This document shows, piece after piece, positions 26,616-34,211 of a stretch of DNA of 39,288 bases (its first letter is position 1; every line of letters begins with the position of its first letter). The translations under genes and the position numbers were made by a program. A model generated the notes under the pieces. That model saw nothing but the letters and a program-made list of their open reading frames with translations, was not told where the DNA came from and did not search any database. The stretch comes from JALOAD01 sp023228995 [NCBI: Candidatus Muiribacterium halophilum] (GTDB taxonomy: Bacteria > Muiribacteriota > Muiribacteriia > Muiribacteriales): positions 1-39,288 of the forward strand of contig JALOAD010000031.1 of the NCBI GenBank assembly GCA_023228995.1, read 5' to 3'.

Positions 26616-28080
26616 AAATATAAAGTATAAAATCGATTATATTTGTTTTCCTGATATAAATACTCAAGATATTTTAGATAATATTGAAAATGATGACTTT
26701 TTTCTTAATTTAAACTGTTTTTTTGGTTTTATAATTCAAAATAAAAAAACACATGATTTGAGAATGATAACTGATTCTGTTAATTCATGGCATATATACT
26801 ATAATTTAGAAACAAATAAAGCTGAATTTTTTCCAGATATGAATTTTTATTCAAATACTATAAATTCTCAGGCTTTAAAATGTTATTTGAAGTATAGATA
26901 TATAATGTCACCGTTATTTTTTTTTAAAAACACACAATGTTGTAGTAATTGGAGTGTAACTCTACTTTCTAATGGTAAAGCTAAGATTATTAAATCAAAA
27001 CAGTTTGAATTTAATAAAGATGATATTTTGGATAGTGAATTTAAGGAATTTATTGAATATTCTTTTTCAAATTTTATTCAAAAACTTGATTTAAAAAAAG
27101 CTGGTGTTTTTCTTTCTGGTGGTATGGATTCAACTGGTGTTGCAATTTTATTAAAAAAAAATATTTCTGATTTAAAAGCTTTGAGTACTATATTTCCTGG
27201 TTATTCTTTTGATGAAAATACTTTTTTAGAAAGTATTATTAAAAAACTTTCTATTGATAATAAGAAATTTACTATGGATTATTTAGATTATATTAAATTC
27301 TGGGAAAAAATGCCTTATATTTATCCTCAACCTGTTTCTACTCATACAGGTGCATGTTTTTATAAAATGGCTGAGAATTCAATAGAAAAAACTATTTTTT
27401 CAGGTTTTGGTGGTGATGAAATTTTTGGTGGTGATATAAAATATAATAGTAGTATTATAATTGATGATTATTCTAATTATGTTTCTAAAAATTCTAATTT
27501 GAGATTTGAAAATGGTTATGAAAAATTTAATTCTTTTATTGAATTTTATAAAAATGATTTAGATTTTGGTTTGAAAGATAATAATATTGATTTTTTAAGT
27601 TCTATGATTAATTTTAATTTAACAAAATGGCAAGGTGATTATGAAAATTATACTTTAAATAATATTTTTAATAGTTTGAATAAAAATCATATTGCTCCTA
27701 TGCTTATTCCTTCATTTGTAAAAAAAATAAACAATGTTAAAAATAAATATAAAATAAATGGGTCAATTACAAGATATATTTATAGAAAATGGATTGAAAA
27801 ACACACAAATTCAGATTTTGCATATAGACAAAGTCAAGGTTTTTCTGTTCCTCTTAATAAAATGTTTAATAATGAACTTAAAGATTATATGGAAGAAAAA
27901 ATTTATAATTTTACTAAGAGAAAAGAGTTTAATTGTTTTTTTAGTAAAAATGAGATTTATGATAATATAAAAAGGCTTAATAATGGTGAAAATAAATATA
28001 ATAGTATTTTAATTATTATTATACTGGAGATTTTTTTAACTGAATATGAAAAAAATAAAGGTTCTCTTTATATATCCTGA
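26593..28080 (+). CDS. Asparagine-synthetase-like ligase without glutaminase cysteine
   Basis: The 495-residue protein has an AsnB-type synthetase domain: the pyrophosphate loop LSGGMDSTG (174-182), the GFGGDEIFGG segment (271-280) and the late QGFSVPL motif. It would adenylate a carboxyl group and form an amide. Residues 35-140 resemble a worn-down Ntn glutaminase domain (FFGFIIQ, DLRMITDSVNSWHIYY), but there is no cysteine at position 2; the protein begins MKLIKIC. It therefore probably does not use glutamine and may join a carboxyl to an amine of another molecule, as beta-lactam synthetase and lasso-peptide cyclases do. No precursor peptide is visible in the cluster. No ribosome binding site is seen; translation is probably coupled to the gene it overlaps. 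Confidence 0.82.
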   Translation: MKLIKICENIKYKIDYICFPDINTQDILDNIENDDFFLNLNCFFGFIIQNKKTHDLRMITDSVNSWHIYYNLETNKAEFFPDMNFYSNTINSQALKCYLKYRYIMSPLFFFKNTQCCSNWSVTLLSNGKAKIIKSKQFEFNKDDILDSEFKEFIEYSFSNFIQKLDLKKAGVFLSGGMDSTGVAILLKKNISDLKALSTIFPGYSFDENTFLESIIKKLSIDNKKFTMDYLDYIKFWEKMPYIYPQPVSTHTGACFYKMAENSIEKTIFSGFGGDEIFGGDIKYNSSIIIDDYSNYVSKNSNLRFENGYEKFNSFIEFYKNDLDFGLKDNNIDFLSSMINFNLTKWQGDYENYTLNNIFNSLNKNHIAPMLIPSFVKKINNVKNKYKINGSITRYIYRKWIEKHTNSDFAYRQSQGFSVPLNKMFNNELKDYMEEKIYNFTKRKEFNCFFSKNEIYDNIKRLNNGENKYNSILIIIILEIFLTEYEKNKGSLYIS

Positions 28081-29467
28081 AAGTGGATATAATACTTATA
28101 ATAATATAAGTTTTAAAAATGGTAGATATTATCATGGTATTGGTATTTTATCTGCTGTAATTAAAAAAATGGGTTGTATAACTTCTCTTCATCATATTTT
28201 AAATGAATTTAATGCTGAAAAGCTTAATAAGAAAATAATTGATTTTAATCCTGATTTAATTTGTACTTCATCTACAACTCATATGATGATGGATGTATTA
28301 AAAATCGGTATTTTTCTTGATGAATATTATAAAAATATTCCATCTATTATTGGTGGTATAATTGTTTCTATGGATAATGAACTTATTCATAATATAAGAG
28401 GGTTTCATGCTGCTGTAATTGGCGATGGTGAAATTGCTTTAGGTGAAATTGTTGAGAGAATGTCTGAGGGTTTGAAATTAAATGAACTTTTTTCTGGCAT
28501 TTCAAATATAATTATTAAAAACATTAGTAATGCGAGTATTAAAGTTAAATGTATGGATATTAACACTATTCCATTTGGTGATAGAGATATTTTTAAATTT
28601 GAAAATCTTGATGATTATAGTTGGTTTAAAAGACTTCCTATGATGAGTTCAAGAGGTTGTCCTTTTAATTGTCTGTTTTGTGCAAATAGTGTTTTATCAA
28701 AGTATTATGACAAAAATTCTTATGTGAGATTTAGAAGTGCTGATAATATTTGTTGTGAAATTGAAGAAAATTTAAAAAAATATCCTTATATTAATCATAT
28801 TCAGTTTCAAAGTGATATTTTTTTTAAAGATATTAATTGGCTTAAAGAGTTTAAAACAGAGTATAAAGAAAGGATAAATCTGCCATTTCATTGTCTTTTG
28901 CGTATTGAACAGGTTAATGAAGAAGTTATAAGTTTACTTAAAGATTCAGGTTGTGAACTTATTCTTATGGGTGTTGAAACTGGTGATGAAATTTTAAGAA
29001 AAAAAGCTGGTAAAAATTTCAAACAGAATAGTATATTACAAGCTTTTAATTTAATTAAAAAATATAATATTAAAACAGGTAGCTTTAATATTATGGGTCT
29101 TCCTAATGAAACTGTTTCTGGTTTAATAAAACTTTTTAAGATTAATGCCCAAATTTCTCCAGATTTGGCCCAGATATCTATTTATTATCCATATAAAAAT
29201 ACTCCATTTTATAAAGAAGTTGAAAAATTTTTAATTGATAAAAATCAAGTTTACAAAACTTATTTTGAAAAATCTCTTTTAGAAGAAAAATATCTTGTTA
29301 ATGGTTTTTATTATTATTATAACAATTTTTTATCATTTGTTACTCTTTATAAAAACACAAATGGTTTTTTTAAAAGAAAAATCTTAGATTTTAGGGTTAA
29401 ACATAGGTTGATTTCAGAAGGAAAACTTAAAAATGTTAAAAATAGTACTTTTAGGATAATTTTTTGA
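28046..29467 (+). CDS. B12-binding-type radical SAM protein
   Basis: The 473-residue protein overlaps the ligase gene by 35 bases. Residues 1-165 form a Rossmann-like cobalamin-binding-type domain (VLFIYPES, GIGILSAVIKKMG, SIIGGIIVSMDN, AVIGDGE); the classical DxHxxG motif is absent, as in many class B members. The radical SAM site is SSRGCPFNCLFC (Cys205, 209, 212), followed by ELILMGVETGDE and FNIMGLPNET. Members methylate unreactive carbons or rearrange rings in natural product, lipid or cofactor synthesis. About 100 C-terminal residues are basic and of unknown role. It ends the four-gene cluster; a new promoter follows at once. Confidence 0.87.
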   Translation: MKKIKVLFIYPESGYNTYNNISFKNGRYYHGIGILSAVIKKMGCITSLHHILNEFNAEKLNKKIIDFNPDLICTSSTTHMMMDVLKIGIFLDEYYKNIPSIIGGIIVSMDNELIHNIRGFHAAVIGDGEIALGEIVERMSEGLKLNELFSGISNIIIKNISNASIKVKCMDINTIPFGDRDIFKFENLDDYSWFKRLPMMSSRGCPFNCLFCANSVLSKYYDKNSYVRFRSADNICCEIEENLKKYPYINHIQFQSDIFFKDINWLKEFKTEYKERINLPFHCLLRIEQVNEEVISLLKDSGCELILMGVETGDEILRKKAGKNFKQNSILQAFNLIKKYNIKTGSFNIMGLPNETVSGLIKLFKINAQISPDLAQISIYYPYKNTPFYKEVEKFLIDKNQVYKTYFEKSLLEEKYLVNGFYYYYNNFLSFVTLYKNTNGFFKRKILDFRVKHRLISEGKLKNVKNSTFRIIF

Positions 29468-29496
29468 TTGATTAATAAAATAATTTGATTTAAAAT
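29468..29496 (+). promoter_or_regulatory. Promoter of the STAS gene
   Basis: TTGATT (29468-29473) and TAAAAT (29491-29496) are separated by 17 bases, directly behind the stop of the radical SAM gene. A ribosome binding site GAAGG lies at 29514-29518. The STAS gene is therefore probably read separately. Confidence 0.5.
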
Positions 29497-29524
29497 AAAT
29501 AGTAATAAAAATTGAAGGTAAATT

Positions 29525-29869
29525 ATGAATATTGAAATATCAAAATACTCAAATATATGTGTTGTTAAAGTTATTGGTAATATTAAATATGATGATATAG
29601 ATGATTTTGATTCTTCAATTAATCAGGAAATAAAAAAAGGGACAAGAGATTTTATTTTTGATATGAAAGAGCTTCCATATATTAACAGTGCGGTAATTGG
29701 TGAGTTTGTAAGGCTTATAAGAGAAATACATGATTTGCATGGCAAGGTGTTTTTTTGTGGAGTAAGACCATATTTGCAAAATATTCTTGAAATTACAGGT
29801 CTTGTAAATTTATTTCAGATTTTTCCTGATTTACCAAGAGCATTAGAGTATATACAGCTTAATAAATAG
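29525..29869 (+). CDS. STAS-domain anti-sigma factor antagonist (SpoIIAA/RsbV type)
   Basis: The 114-residue single-domain protein has the STAS fold: VVKVIGNI strand, FIFDMKELPYINSAVIGEF, and the KVFFCGVRPYLQNIL segment. The phosphorylation-site serine is Ser55 (INSAV), where most relatives have DSS or DST, so the preceding Asp is Asn here. Such proteins bind anti-sigma or other switch kinases when unphosphorylated and are reset by a SpoIIE-type phosphatase. A matching phosphatase lies 1.4 kb downstream at 31259-33475. No serine kinase of the RsbW type is in the window. Confidence 0.88.
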   Translation: MNIEISKYSNICVVKVIGNIKYDDIDDFDSSINQEIKKGTRDFIFDMKELPYINSAVIGEFVRLIREIHDLHGKVFFCGVRPYLQNILEITGLVNLFQIFPDLPRALEYIQLNK

Positions 29870-30026
29870 AAGAAACTCCGAGAAAGACTGATAAAGACCG
29901 GGATATGGGGTTTGGGAAAGACTTTGAATAAGGTAATCCTATAATTTTTTTAATTGAATCCTCTGAATAATTATACTAAATTTTTGATTATTTTTTTTTT
30001 GTTATTGTAATGAAAAAAATAAAAAC
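29870..30026. other. Gene-free segment downstream of the STAS gene
   Basis: There is no gene start here. The first 70 bases are unusually rich in G and stay open in frame after the STAS stop (TAG 29867-29869), reading KKLRERLIKTGIWGLGKTLN before the next stop near 29945. The remainder is AT-rich with long T runs. I see no clear terminator. Confidence 0.4.
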
Positions 30027-30058
30027 AGATCCCGGCTCAGAATCATGCCGGGATGACA
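30027..30058. repeat. 32-base palindromic repeat, copy 1
   Basis: It contains the perfect 8-bp stem ATCCCGGC / GCCGGGAT with a 10-base loop, followed by GACA. It is identical to the copy at 30316-30347. Its G+C content is far above its surroundings. It resembles the REP-like interspersed palindromes known from many bacteria. Confidence 0.92.
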
Positions 30059-30071
30059 GAGTTAATGAAAC

Positions 30072-30097
30072 AATTAATAATTAATAATTAATAATTA
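30072..30097. repeat. Short AT tandem repeat
   Basis: Three and a half copies of the 7-base unit AATTAAT lie between the two palindromic repeats. Nothing links it to an origin or attachment site. Confidence 0.85.
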
Positions 30098-30141
30098 AAA
30101 ATTGATAATATAAAGCAAGGAGAAATTTTTTGAATAATGAA

Positions 30142-30286
30142 ATCAAAGAAAATTAATTAAGAGGAACTATGGAGACTGTTACGAAGTATGCAATATACGG
30201 ATGTATTGCAAAGGCGAACATCGTAAGAGGGAATTTTACATGGAAGTTAAATTTCATGTGGTCCGATAAATTAATATTTCTTTGAT
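30142..30286 (+). ncRNA. Possible structured RNA closed by a 17-bp stem
   Basis: Bases 30142-30158 pair with 30269-30286, with one bulged base, to close the segment. Inside it are a 6-bp stem (TTACGA 30179-30184 with TCGTAA 30221-30226) enclosing an 8-bp hairpin (30189-30196 with 30203-30210, loop ACGGAT), and a separate 8-bp hairpin (30238-30245 with 30252-30259). The nested layout is tidier than I would expect from AT-rich sequence alone. It matches no riboswitch or ribozyme family I know. A 38-codon frame (ATG 30169 to TGA 30283-30285, GAGG upstream) lies inside it as an alternative reading. Confidence 0.35.
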
Positions 30287-30315
30287 GAAATAATAGGTAA
30301 TTATAAAGCTAAAGA

Positions 30316-30347
30316 AGATCCCGGCTCAGAATCATGCCGGGATGACA
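30316..30347. repeat. 32-base palindromic repeat, copy 2
   Basis: It is identical to 30027-30058 in the same orientation, with 257 bases between the copies. The pair brackets the candidate structured RNA. Confidence 0.92.
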
Positions 30348-30410
30348 TTATATTAATTTTTGTTTATTTAATCAGAAGACTCAATTAAGAATATGTTTCT
30401 ACTTATTAAG

Positions 30411-30438
30411 TTAGCATGGTATTTAACATTTTTATAAT
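30411..30438 (+). promoter_or_regulatory. Weak promoter candidate for the small coiled-coil gene
   Basis: TTAGCA (30411-30416) and TATAAT (30433-30438) are separated by 16 bases. If it is used, transcription starts after ATG 30416 and favours the internal start ATG 30470. Confidence 0.3.
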
Positions 30439-30712
30439 CAAAAATGTAGTTTTTACCGATAATTTGTTTATGAGAGAAAGTCTGTTTATAAAAGAAGAAA
30501 TTCAAAAACTTAATAAAACTATTTCTTTATTAGAAGAAAAAGTTTTAATGCTTGAAAAAGAAAACTTAATTTTAAAAAATAGAACCTTTAACAATAGAGA
30601 AAATTTATTTGTAAGGTTTTTTAATAAAATATTTAACAGAAAATCAAAAGTCAATTATAACAATCAAGAAAAAACAAATGTTATACATGAAAACCTTAGA
30701 AAATTTGGTTGA
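30416..30712 (+). CDS. Small coiled-coil protein of unknown function
   Basis: The frame has 98 residues from ATG 30416, or 80 from ATG 30470 (MRESLFIKEEIQKL). Neither start has a good ribosome binding site; the promoter-like boxes at 30411-30438 would favour the later one. About residues 25-57 have clear heptad spacing of leucine and isoleucine with charged residues (EKVLMLEKENLIL), so a coiled coil is likely. The tail is basic and then rich in Asn. I do not recognise a family. It ends just before the ptsN promoter. Confidence 0.5.
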   Translation: MVFNIFIIKNVVFTDNLFMRESLFIKEEIQKLNKTISLLEEKVLMLEKENLILKNRTFNNRENLFVRFFNKIFNRKSKVNYNNQEKTNVIHENLRKFG

Positions 30713-30715
30713 GTT

Positions 30716-30744
30716 TTGCTAAAAAATTCAATTCCTGTTATAAT
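30716..30744 (+). promoter_or_regulatory. Promoter of the ptsN operon
   Basis: TTGCTA (30716-30721) and a perfect TATAAT (30739-30744) are separated by 17 bases. The leader contains a small hairpin (30753-30761 with 30767-30774, one bulge) before the ribosome binding site. Confidence 0.6.
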
Positions 30745-30794
30745 AACTTTCCAAAGGATTAAATGATAACCTTTTAATTGTTCAGGAGGATAGA

Positions 30795-31253
30795 ATGGGA
30801 CTTTCAGCAGTGTTGAATGACAAAGTTATAATAATGGATCTTAAATCAAAGACTAAACCTGAAATTATAAATGAGTTAGTAGAAGTTCTATATACTAGTG
30901 GTAAGATTAAAAACAAAGAATTGTTTGTTAAATCAGTGCTTGACCGTGAAAAACTTGGAAGTACAGGTATTGGAAAAGGTATTGCTATTCCTCACGGAAA
31001 AGTGGAAGGTATTGAAGGTGTTGTTGTTGCAATGGGATTATCAAAAAAAGGTATTGAGTTTGATGCTCTTGATGATAAACCAGTTCATTCGGTATTTCTT
31101 ATTGCTGCAAATCCAGATAATTCTTCTCATTATCTTAAAACACTTGCAAAATTATCAAGAATTGTAAGGTTTCCTGATTTTAGAACAAAATTAATGGATG
31201 CTACAAAACCATCAGAAGTAATTGATGTTATTTTGAATTTTGAGGAAAATTAA
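30795..31253 (+). CDS. ptsN: PTS EIIA-like regulatory protein (PtsN type)
   Basis: The ATG follows AGGAGG (30784-30789). The 152-residue protein is a single EIIA domain of the fructose/nitrogen class: TGIGKGIAIPHGK with the phosphorylated His67, then VVVAMGLSKKGIEFDALDDK, and HYLKTLAKLSRIVR. No membrane EIIC or EIIB domain is present, so it is probably regulatory, passing phosphate state to other proteins rather than importing sugar. No EI or HPr gene is in the window. It precedes the GAF/SpoIIE-type phosphatase by 5 bases, so PTS input to that signalling unit is plausible. Confidence 0.9.
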   Translation: MGLSAVLNDKVIIMDLKSKTKPEIINELVEVLYTSGKIKNKELFVKSVLDREKLGSTGIGKGIAIPHGKVEGIEGVVVAMGLSKKGIEFDALDDKPVHSVFLIAANPDNSSHYLKTLAKLSRIVRFPDFRTKLMDATKPSEVIDVILNFEEN

Positions 31254-31258
31254 CAGTC

Positions 31259-33475
31259 ATGTCAAAAGTCTTCATTGATTCTGAAGATTTTTTATTAAAA
31301 GATAAAATTTCAACCCTCTTATTGAAAGAGGGTTTTGATATATGTAAGAAGTTTGATAATAATATTGATTATTATATAGTGGATTTTAATTCATCAAAGT
31401 ATCTTTCTTTAATACCAGTTGAAAGAATAATGGTTATAATCGCTGATATTGAAGATAAAAATAAATTATCTGATTATTCTTCAAAACTTATTTTTTATAA
31501 ACCTCTGATTGAATTTGAATATAGTAAAATTGTAGATTTTATAACAGGTTTCAAAACAAATAAAACAGATATTTTATCAGCAGTTTACATTACTTCAAAG
31601 CAGCTTGAAAAAATTAATAATGATTTTAGAGAAAGAATAGATCAATTATCTGAAAATATTAGTAATTCTTACATTCTTGATTCTCAGTTTTTTCTTGATG
31701 AACTTATTAGAATAATAATTGATTATATTTCAGATTATGTTGGTGCTGAAAATGTTTCTGTGCTTTTTTTAGATAATAGAAAAAAACAGGATATTCTTTA
31801 TAATATTGAGATAAGAGAAGAAAAATTTTTTAAAAAAACATATCTTGTTGAAAGAGGAAATGTTACTCAGAGCATGATAAAACTCAATGAATCGGTTTTA
31901 GTTGATAATATTTTGGAAACTAAATTCAATGAGTTTATGAATAATTTGAAAATTTATAATACTAAAAGTTTTATAGCTGTTCCTGTTAAATTTAAAAAAA
32001 ATCCTGTTGCTATAATATATGTTACAGACAAGAAAAAAGGTAATTTTTCTGCAAAAGATCTTAAATCAGTTGAAACTATATCTAAATCTCTTGAAAGATT
32101 TTTTAATGAAAAAATACATAGATTCAAAGAACTTTTAAATGTTGGTATAAAAAAAGAAAAAAGCAGACTTGAAAACTCAGCTCTTGTGAGTGATCTTACT
32201 AGAACAATTACTTTGCTTAAAAAAACTCAAGAAGAGCTTAAAATAAAATCTAATGAACTTAATGTTTTATATAATATTAATAGTTTTGTAAAAAATACTA
32301 TTGTAATTGAAGAATTACTTAAAATGATTGTTGATACAATTATTTATTCTATGAAAGTCAAAAGAGCTTCTGTTCTTCTTATTTCTAACAGCACTGAAGA
32401 TATTCTTGTTTCAGGTGTAATTGGTAAAAAAGGTTCGAGAGTTGAAAATCTTAAAATAGAAAACAGAGGAAAAGTAAGCAGTAAAATTATAGAAAAAGGT
32501 AATTCAATTATAATCGCAGCTAATCAGTTTAATGATGATTATAAAGATAATTTTTGTAAAAATTATGAAACCACATCTTTTGTAGCTGTTCCGGTAAAAA
32601 TAAGAAATGAAGTTGTTGCTATAATTAATGTTACAGATAGAAATGATGGGAATGATTTTAATGATGATGATAAAAAAGTTCTTGAAATCCTTGCAAATCA
32701 GACTGCTGTGACTATTGATAATTTTCGTCTTTCTTCTCAGCTAATTGAAAAAGAAAAAATCACACATGAGTTAAATATTGCACGTGATATTCAAATGAAA
32801 CTTATACCTACTGAAAAATATCAGGATAAATACATTGAAGTTAATTTCAAATGTATACCTGCAAAAGAAGTTGGCGGAGATTATGTTGATCTTATTCATA
32901 TTGATGAAAACAATAAGGGGATTGTAATTGGAGATGTATCGGGAAAAGGTGTTCCTGCAGCACTTTTGATGGTAATGTTAAGAACTCTTTTAAGATCGTT
33001 TGCTTATAGAGAATTATCTCCTGCTATATTAATGGAAAAAGTTAATAATCTTATTATTGAAGATATTGATCCTAAAGTTTTTGCAACTCTTTTTTATGGA
33101 ATTTATGATGAAAAGAATAAAGTTTTAAGATTTTGCAATGCAGGTCATAATTATCCTATAATAGTTAGAAATGGTAAGATTATTAAAGAACTTGCTACAA
33201 ATGATGTTGTGCTTGGGTTTTTCCCGAATTATCAATATCATGAAGATTCTATAAGAGTTGAAAAAGATGATATAATTTATTTATATACAGATGGAGCTAT
33301 AGAAGCTCAAAATGAACATGGTAAAATTTTTTCTACAGAACAATTTTATGATATTATTTTAAATGATAAATACTCAGATAAATTTGAAAAAGTTATAGAA
33401 ACTATTAGAGAATACAGTGGAAAAGCAAGTTTTTCAGATGATCTTACATTATGTTCTATAAGGATATTGAAATGA
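31259..33475 (+). CDS. GAF-GAF-SpoIIE-type PP2C phosphatase
   Basis: The 738-residue cytoplasmic protein has a degenerate receiver-like region (1-100) without the usual acidic pocket, a first GAF domain (about 140-290), a coiled coil (295-335), a second GAF domain (about 340-500) and a PPM/SpoIIE phosphatase domain (530-738). Metal-binding acids are present: EVGGDYVD (Asp541), IGDVSGKGVPAALL (Asp559), YTDGAIEA and SDDLTL (Asp727/728). RsbU-type enzymes dephosphorylate STAS proteins, so the STAS protein at 29525-29869 is the natural candidate substrate. The stop overlaps the next gene by 4 bases (ATGA). The ligands of the GAF domains are unknown. Confidence 0.9.
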   Translation: MSKVFIDSEDFLLKDKISTLLLKEGFDICKKFDNNIDYYIVDFNSSKYLSLIPVERIMVIIADIEDKNKLSDYSSKLIFYKPLIEFEYSKIVDFITGFKTNKTDILSAVYITSKQLEKINNDFRERIDQLSENISNSYILDSQFFLDELIRIIIDYISDYVGAENVSVLFLDNRKKQDILYNIEIREEKFFKKTYLVERGNVTQSMIKLNESVLVDNILETKFNEFMNNLKIYNTKSFIAVPVKFKKNPVAIIYVTDKKKGNFSAKDLKSVETISKSLERFFNEKIHRFKELLNVGIKKEKSRLENSALVSDLTRTITLLKKTQEELKIKSNELNVLYNINSFVKNTIVIEELLKMIVDTIIYSMKVKRASVLLISNSTEDILVSGVIGKKGSRVENLKIENRGKVSSKIIEKGNSIIIAANQFNDDYKDNFCKNYETTSFVAVPVKIRNEVVAIINVTDRNDGNDFNDDDKKVLEILANQTAVTIDNFRLSSQLIEKEKITHELNIARDIQMKLIPTEKYQDKYIEVNFKCIPAKEVGGDYVDLIHIDENNKGIVIGDVSGKGVPAALLMVMLRTLLRSFAYRELSPAILMEKVNNLIIEDIDPKVFATLFYGIYDEKNKVLRFCNAGHNYPIIVRNGKIIKELATNDVVLGFFPNYQYHEDSIRVEKDDIIYLYTDGAIEAQNEHGKIFSTEQFYDIILNDKYSDKFEKVIETIREYSGKASFSDDLTLCSIRILK

Positions 33476-34176
33476 TTTTTTACAAACTGCATGCTTTGTC
33501 TAATGATTTTATATTTTTTTATAAAAATGACCAAAATAATGTTGATATCAAAGGTGTTTGTGATAGAAATACTGGTATTGGTGCTGATGGAGTAGTTTTT
33601 TTTGAAGATAAATCAGATATAATGGAAATTAGTCTTTATAATAAAGATGGAAGTTTGTCTAAAAATCCAGGTAATGCTTTTTTTTGTGCTGCAAAACTCT
33701 TAAGTGTTATTGATAAAGATAAAATCCATGGAAAAATAATTTCTGGTAAATTAATATTTGAATATAAAAAAAATAATTCAGGTATTAAAGCATTTTTTAA
33801 AGAAATGCCTAAAAAAACTTTAAAAGACGGGTATTTTGAAGTTATAATCGGGAATTTACATAAAGTATATATAAGAGATGAAATATCACATGATGAAATG
33901 CTTGAAATAGCCAAAAATTCAAAAGATTATAATATTGAATTTATAAAAAAAGAAGAAAATAGCTTTATAGTAAAAGTATTTGAAACTGGAGTTGGCTTTA
34001 CTTCTGGAGCATCATCCGCAGCTTTGGCTATTTTTAGTTGTATAGCTGAAGAATATATTGATAAAGAAGTTGATATTGTTTTTGATGGTGGTGTGGTGAA
34101 AGCTGTTTTGAAAAATAATATTATAAATCTTACATGTTTTCCTCATTTTGTTTTTAGTGGAAATATTGATAGGTGA
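33472..34176 (+). CDS. DapF-family protein lacking both catalytic cysteines
   Basis: The start is ATG 33472 (ATGA overlap, AAGGA at 33460-33464); an upstream ATG at 33451 would lie inside the phosphatase gene. The 234 residues follow diaminopimelate epimerase along their length: LHALSNDF, TGIGADGVV, YNKDGSLS, IGNLHKV, NIEFIKKEE, ETGVGFTS and the closing GGVVKAV ... FSGNI. However, the first catalytic cysteine (CGNG in DapF) is Pro66 (NPGNAF) and the second (CGTG) is Ala180 (GASSAA); ERG has become ETG. It is also shorter than typical DapF (~270). It cannot work by the known two-base mechanism, so it is probably a pseudoenzyme or a binding protein for a diaminopimelate-like ligand. It sits in a signalling operon, not with lysine genes. 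Confidence 0.8.
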   Translation: MIFYKLHALSNDFIFFYKNDQNNVDIKGVCDRNTGIGADGVVFFEDKSDIMEISLYNKDGSLSKNPGNAFFCAAKLLSVIDKDKIHGKIISGKLIFEYKKNNSGIKAFFKEMPKKTLKDGYFEVIIGNLHKVYIRDEISHDEMLEIAKNSKDYNIEFIKKEENSFIVKVFETGVGFTSGASSAALAIFSCIAEEYIDKEVDIVFDGGVVKAVLKNNIINLTCFPHFVFSGNIDR

Positions 34177-34183
34177 TTGGTAT

Positions 34184-34211
34184 TTGACTTTATTTATATT
34201 TTGTGTAAAAT
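34184..34211 (+). promoter_or_regulatory. Promoter of the infC operon
   Basis: TTGACT (34184-34189) and TAAAAT (34206-34211) are separated by 16 bases. Transcription would start near 34218. Confidence 0.65.

Noticed and set aside
30072-30097. AATTAAT tandem repeat as an origin or attachment site
   Set aside because: It is a short low-complexity run with no DnaA boxes, integrase or flanking duplication.
30142-30286. Known riboswitch (cyclic di-GMP, guanidine, ZTP) or retron RNA
   Set aside because: A short GGTCCGA stretch recalls the guanidine riboswitch, but the other conserved blocks are missing, and there is no reverse transcriptase or suitable downstream gene.
30027-30347. CRISPR array from the two 32-base repeats
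   Set aside because: There are only two copies, 257 bases apart, strongly palindromic, and no cas genes are present.
33451-33471. ATG 33451 as the start of the DapF-like gene
   Set aside because: It lies within the phosphatase gene and adds seven residues before the family start; the ATGA overlap at 33472 with AAGGA upstream is better.
33472-34176. Active diaminopimelate epimerase
   Set aside because: Both catalytic cysteines are replaced and the protein is short, so the enzyme name would be misleading.
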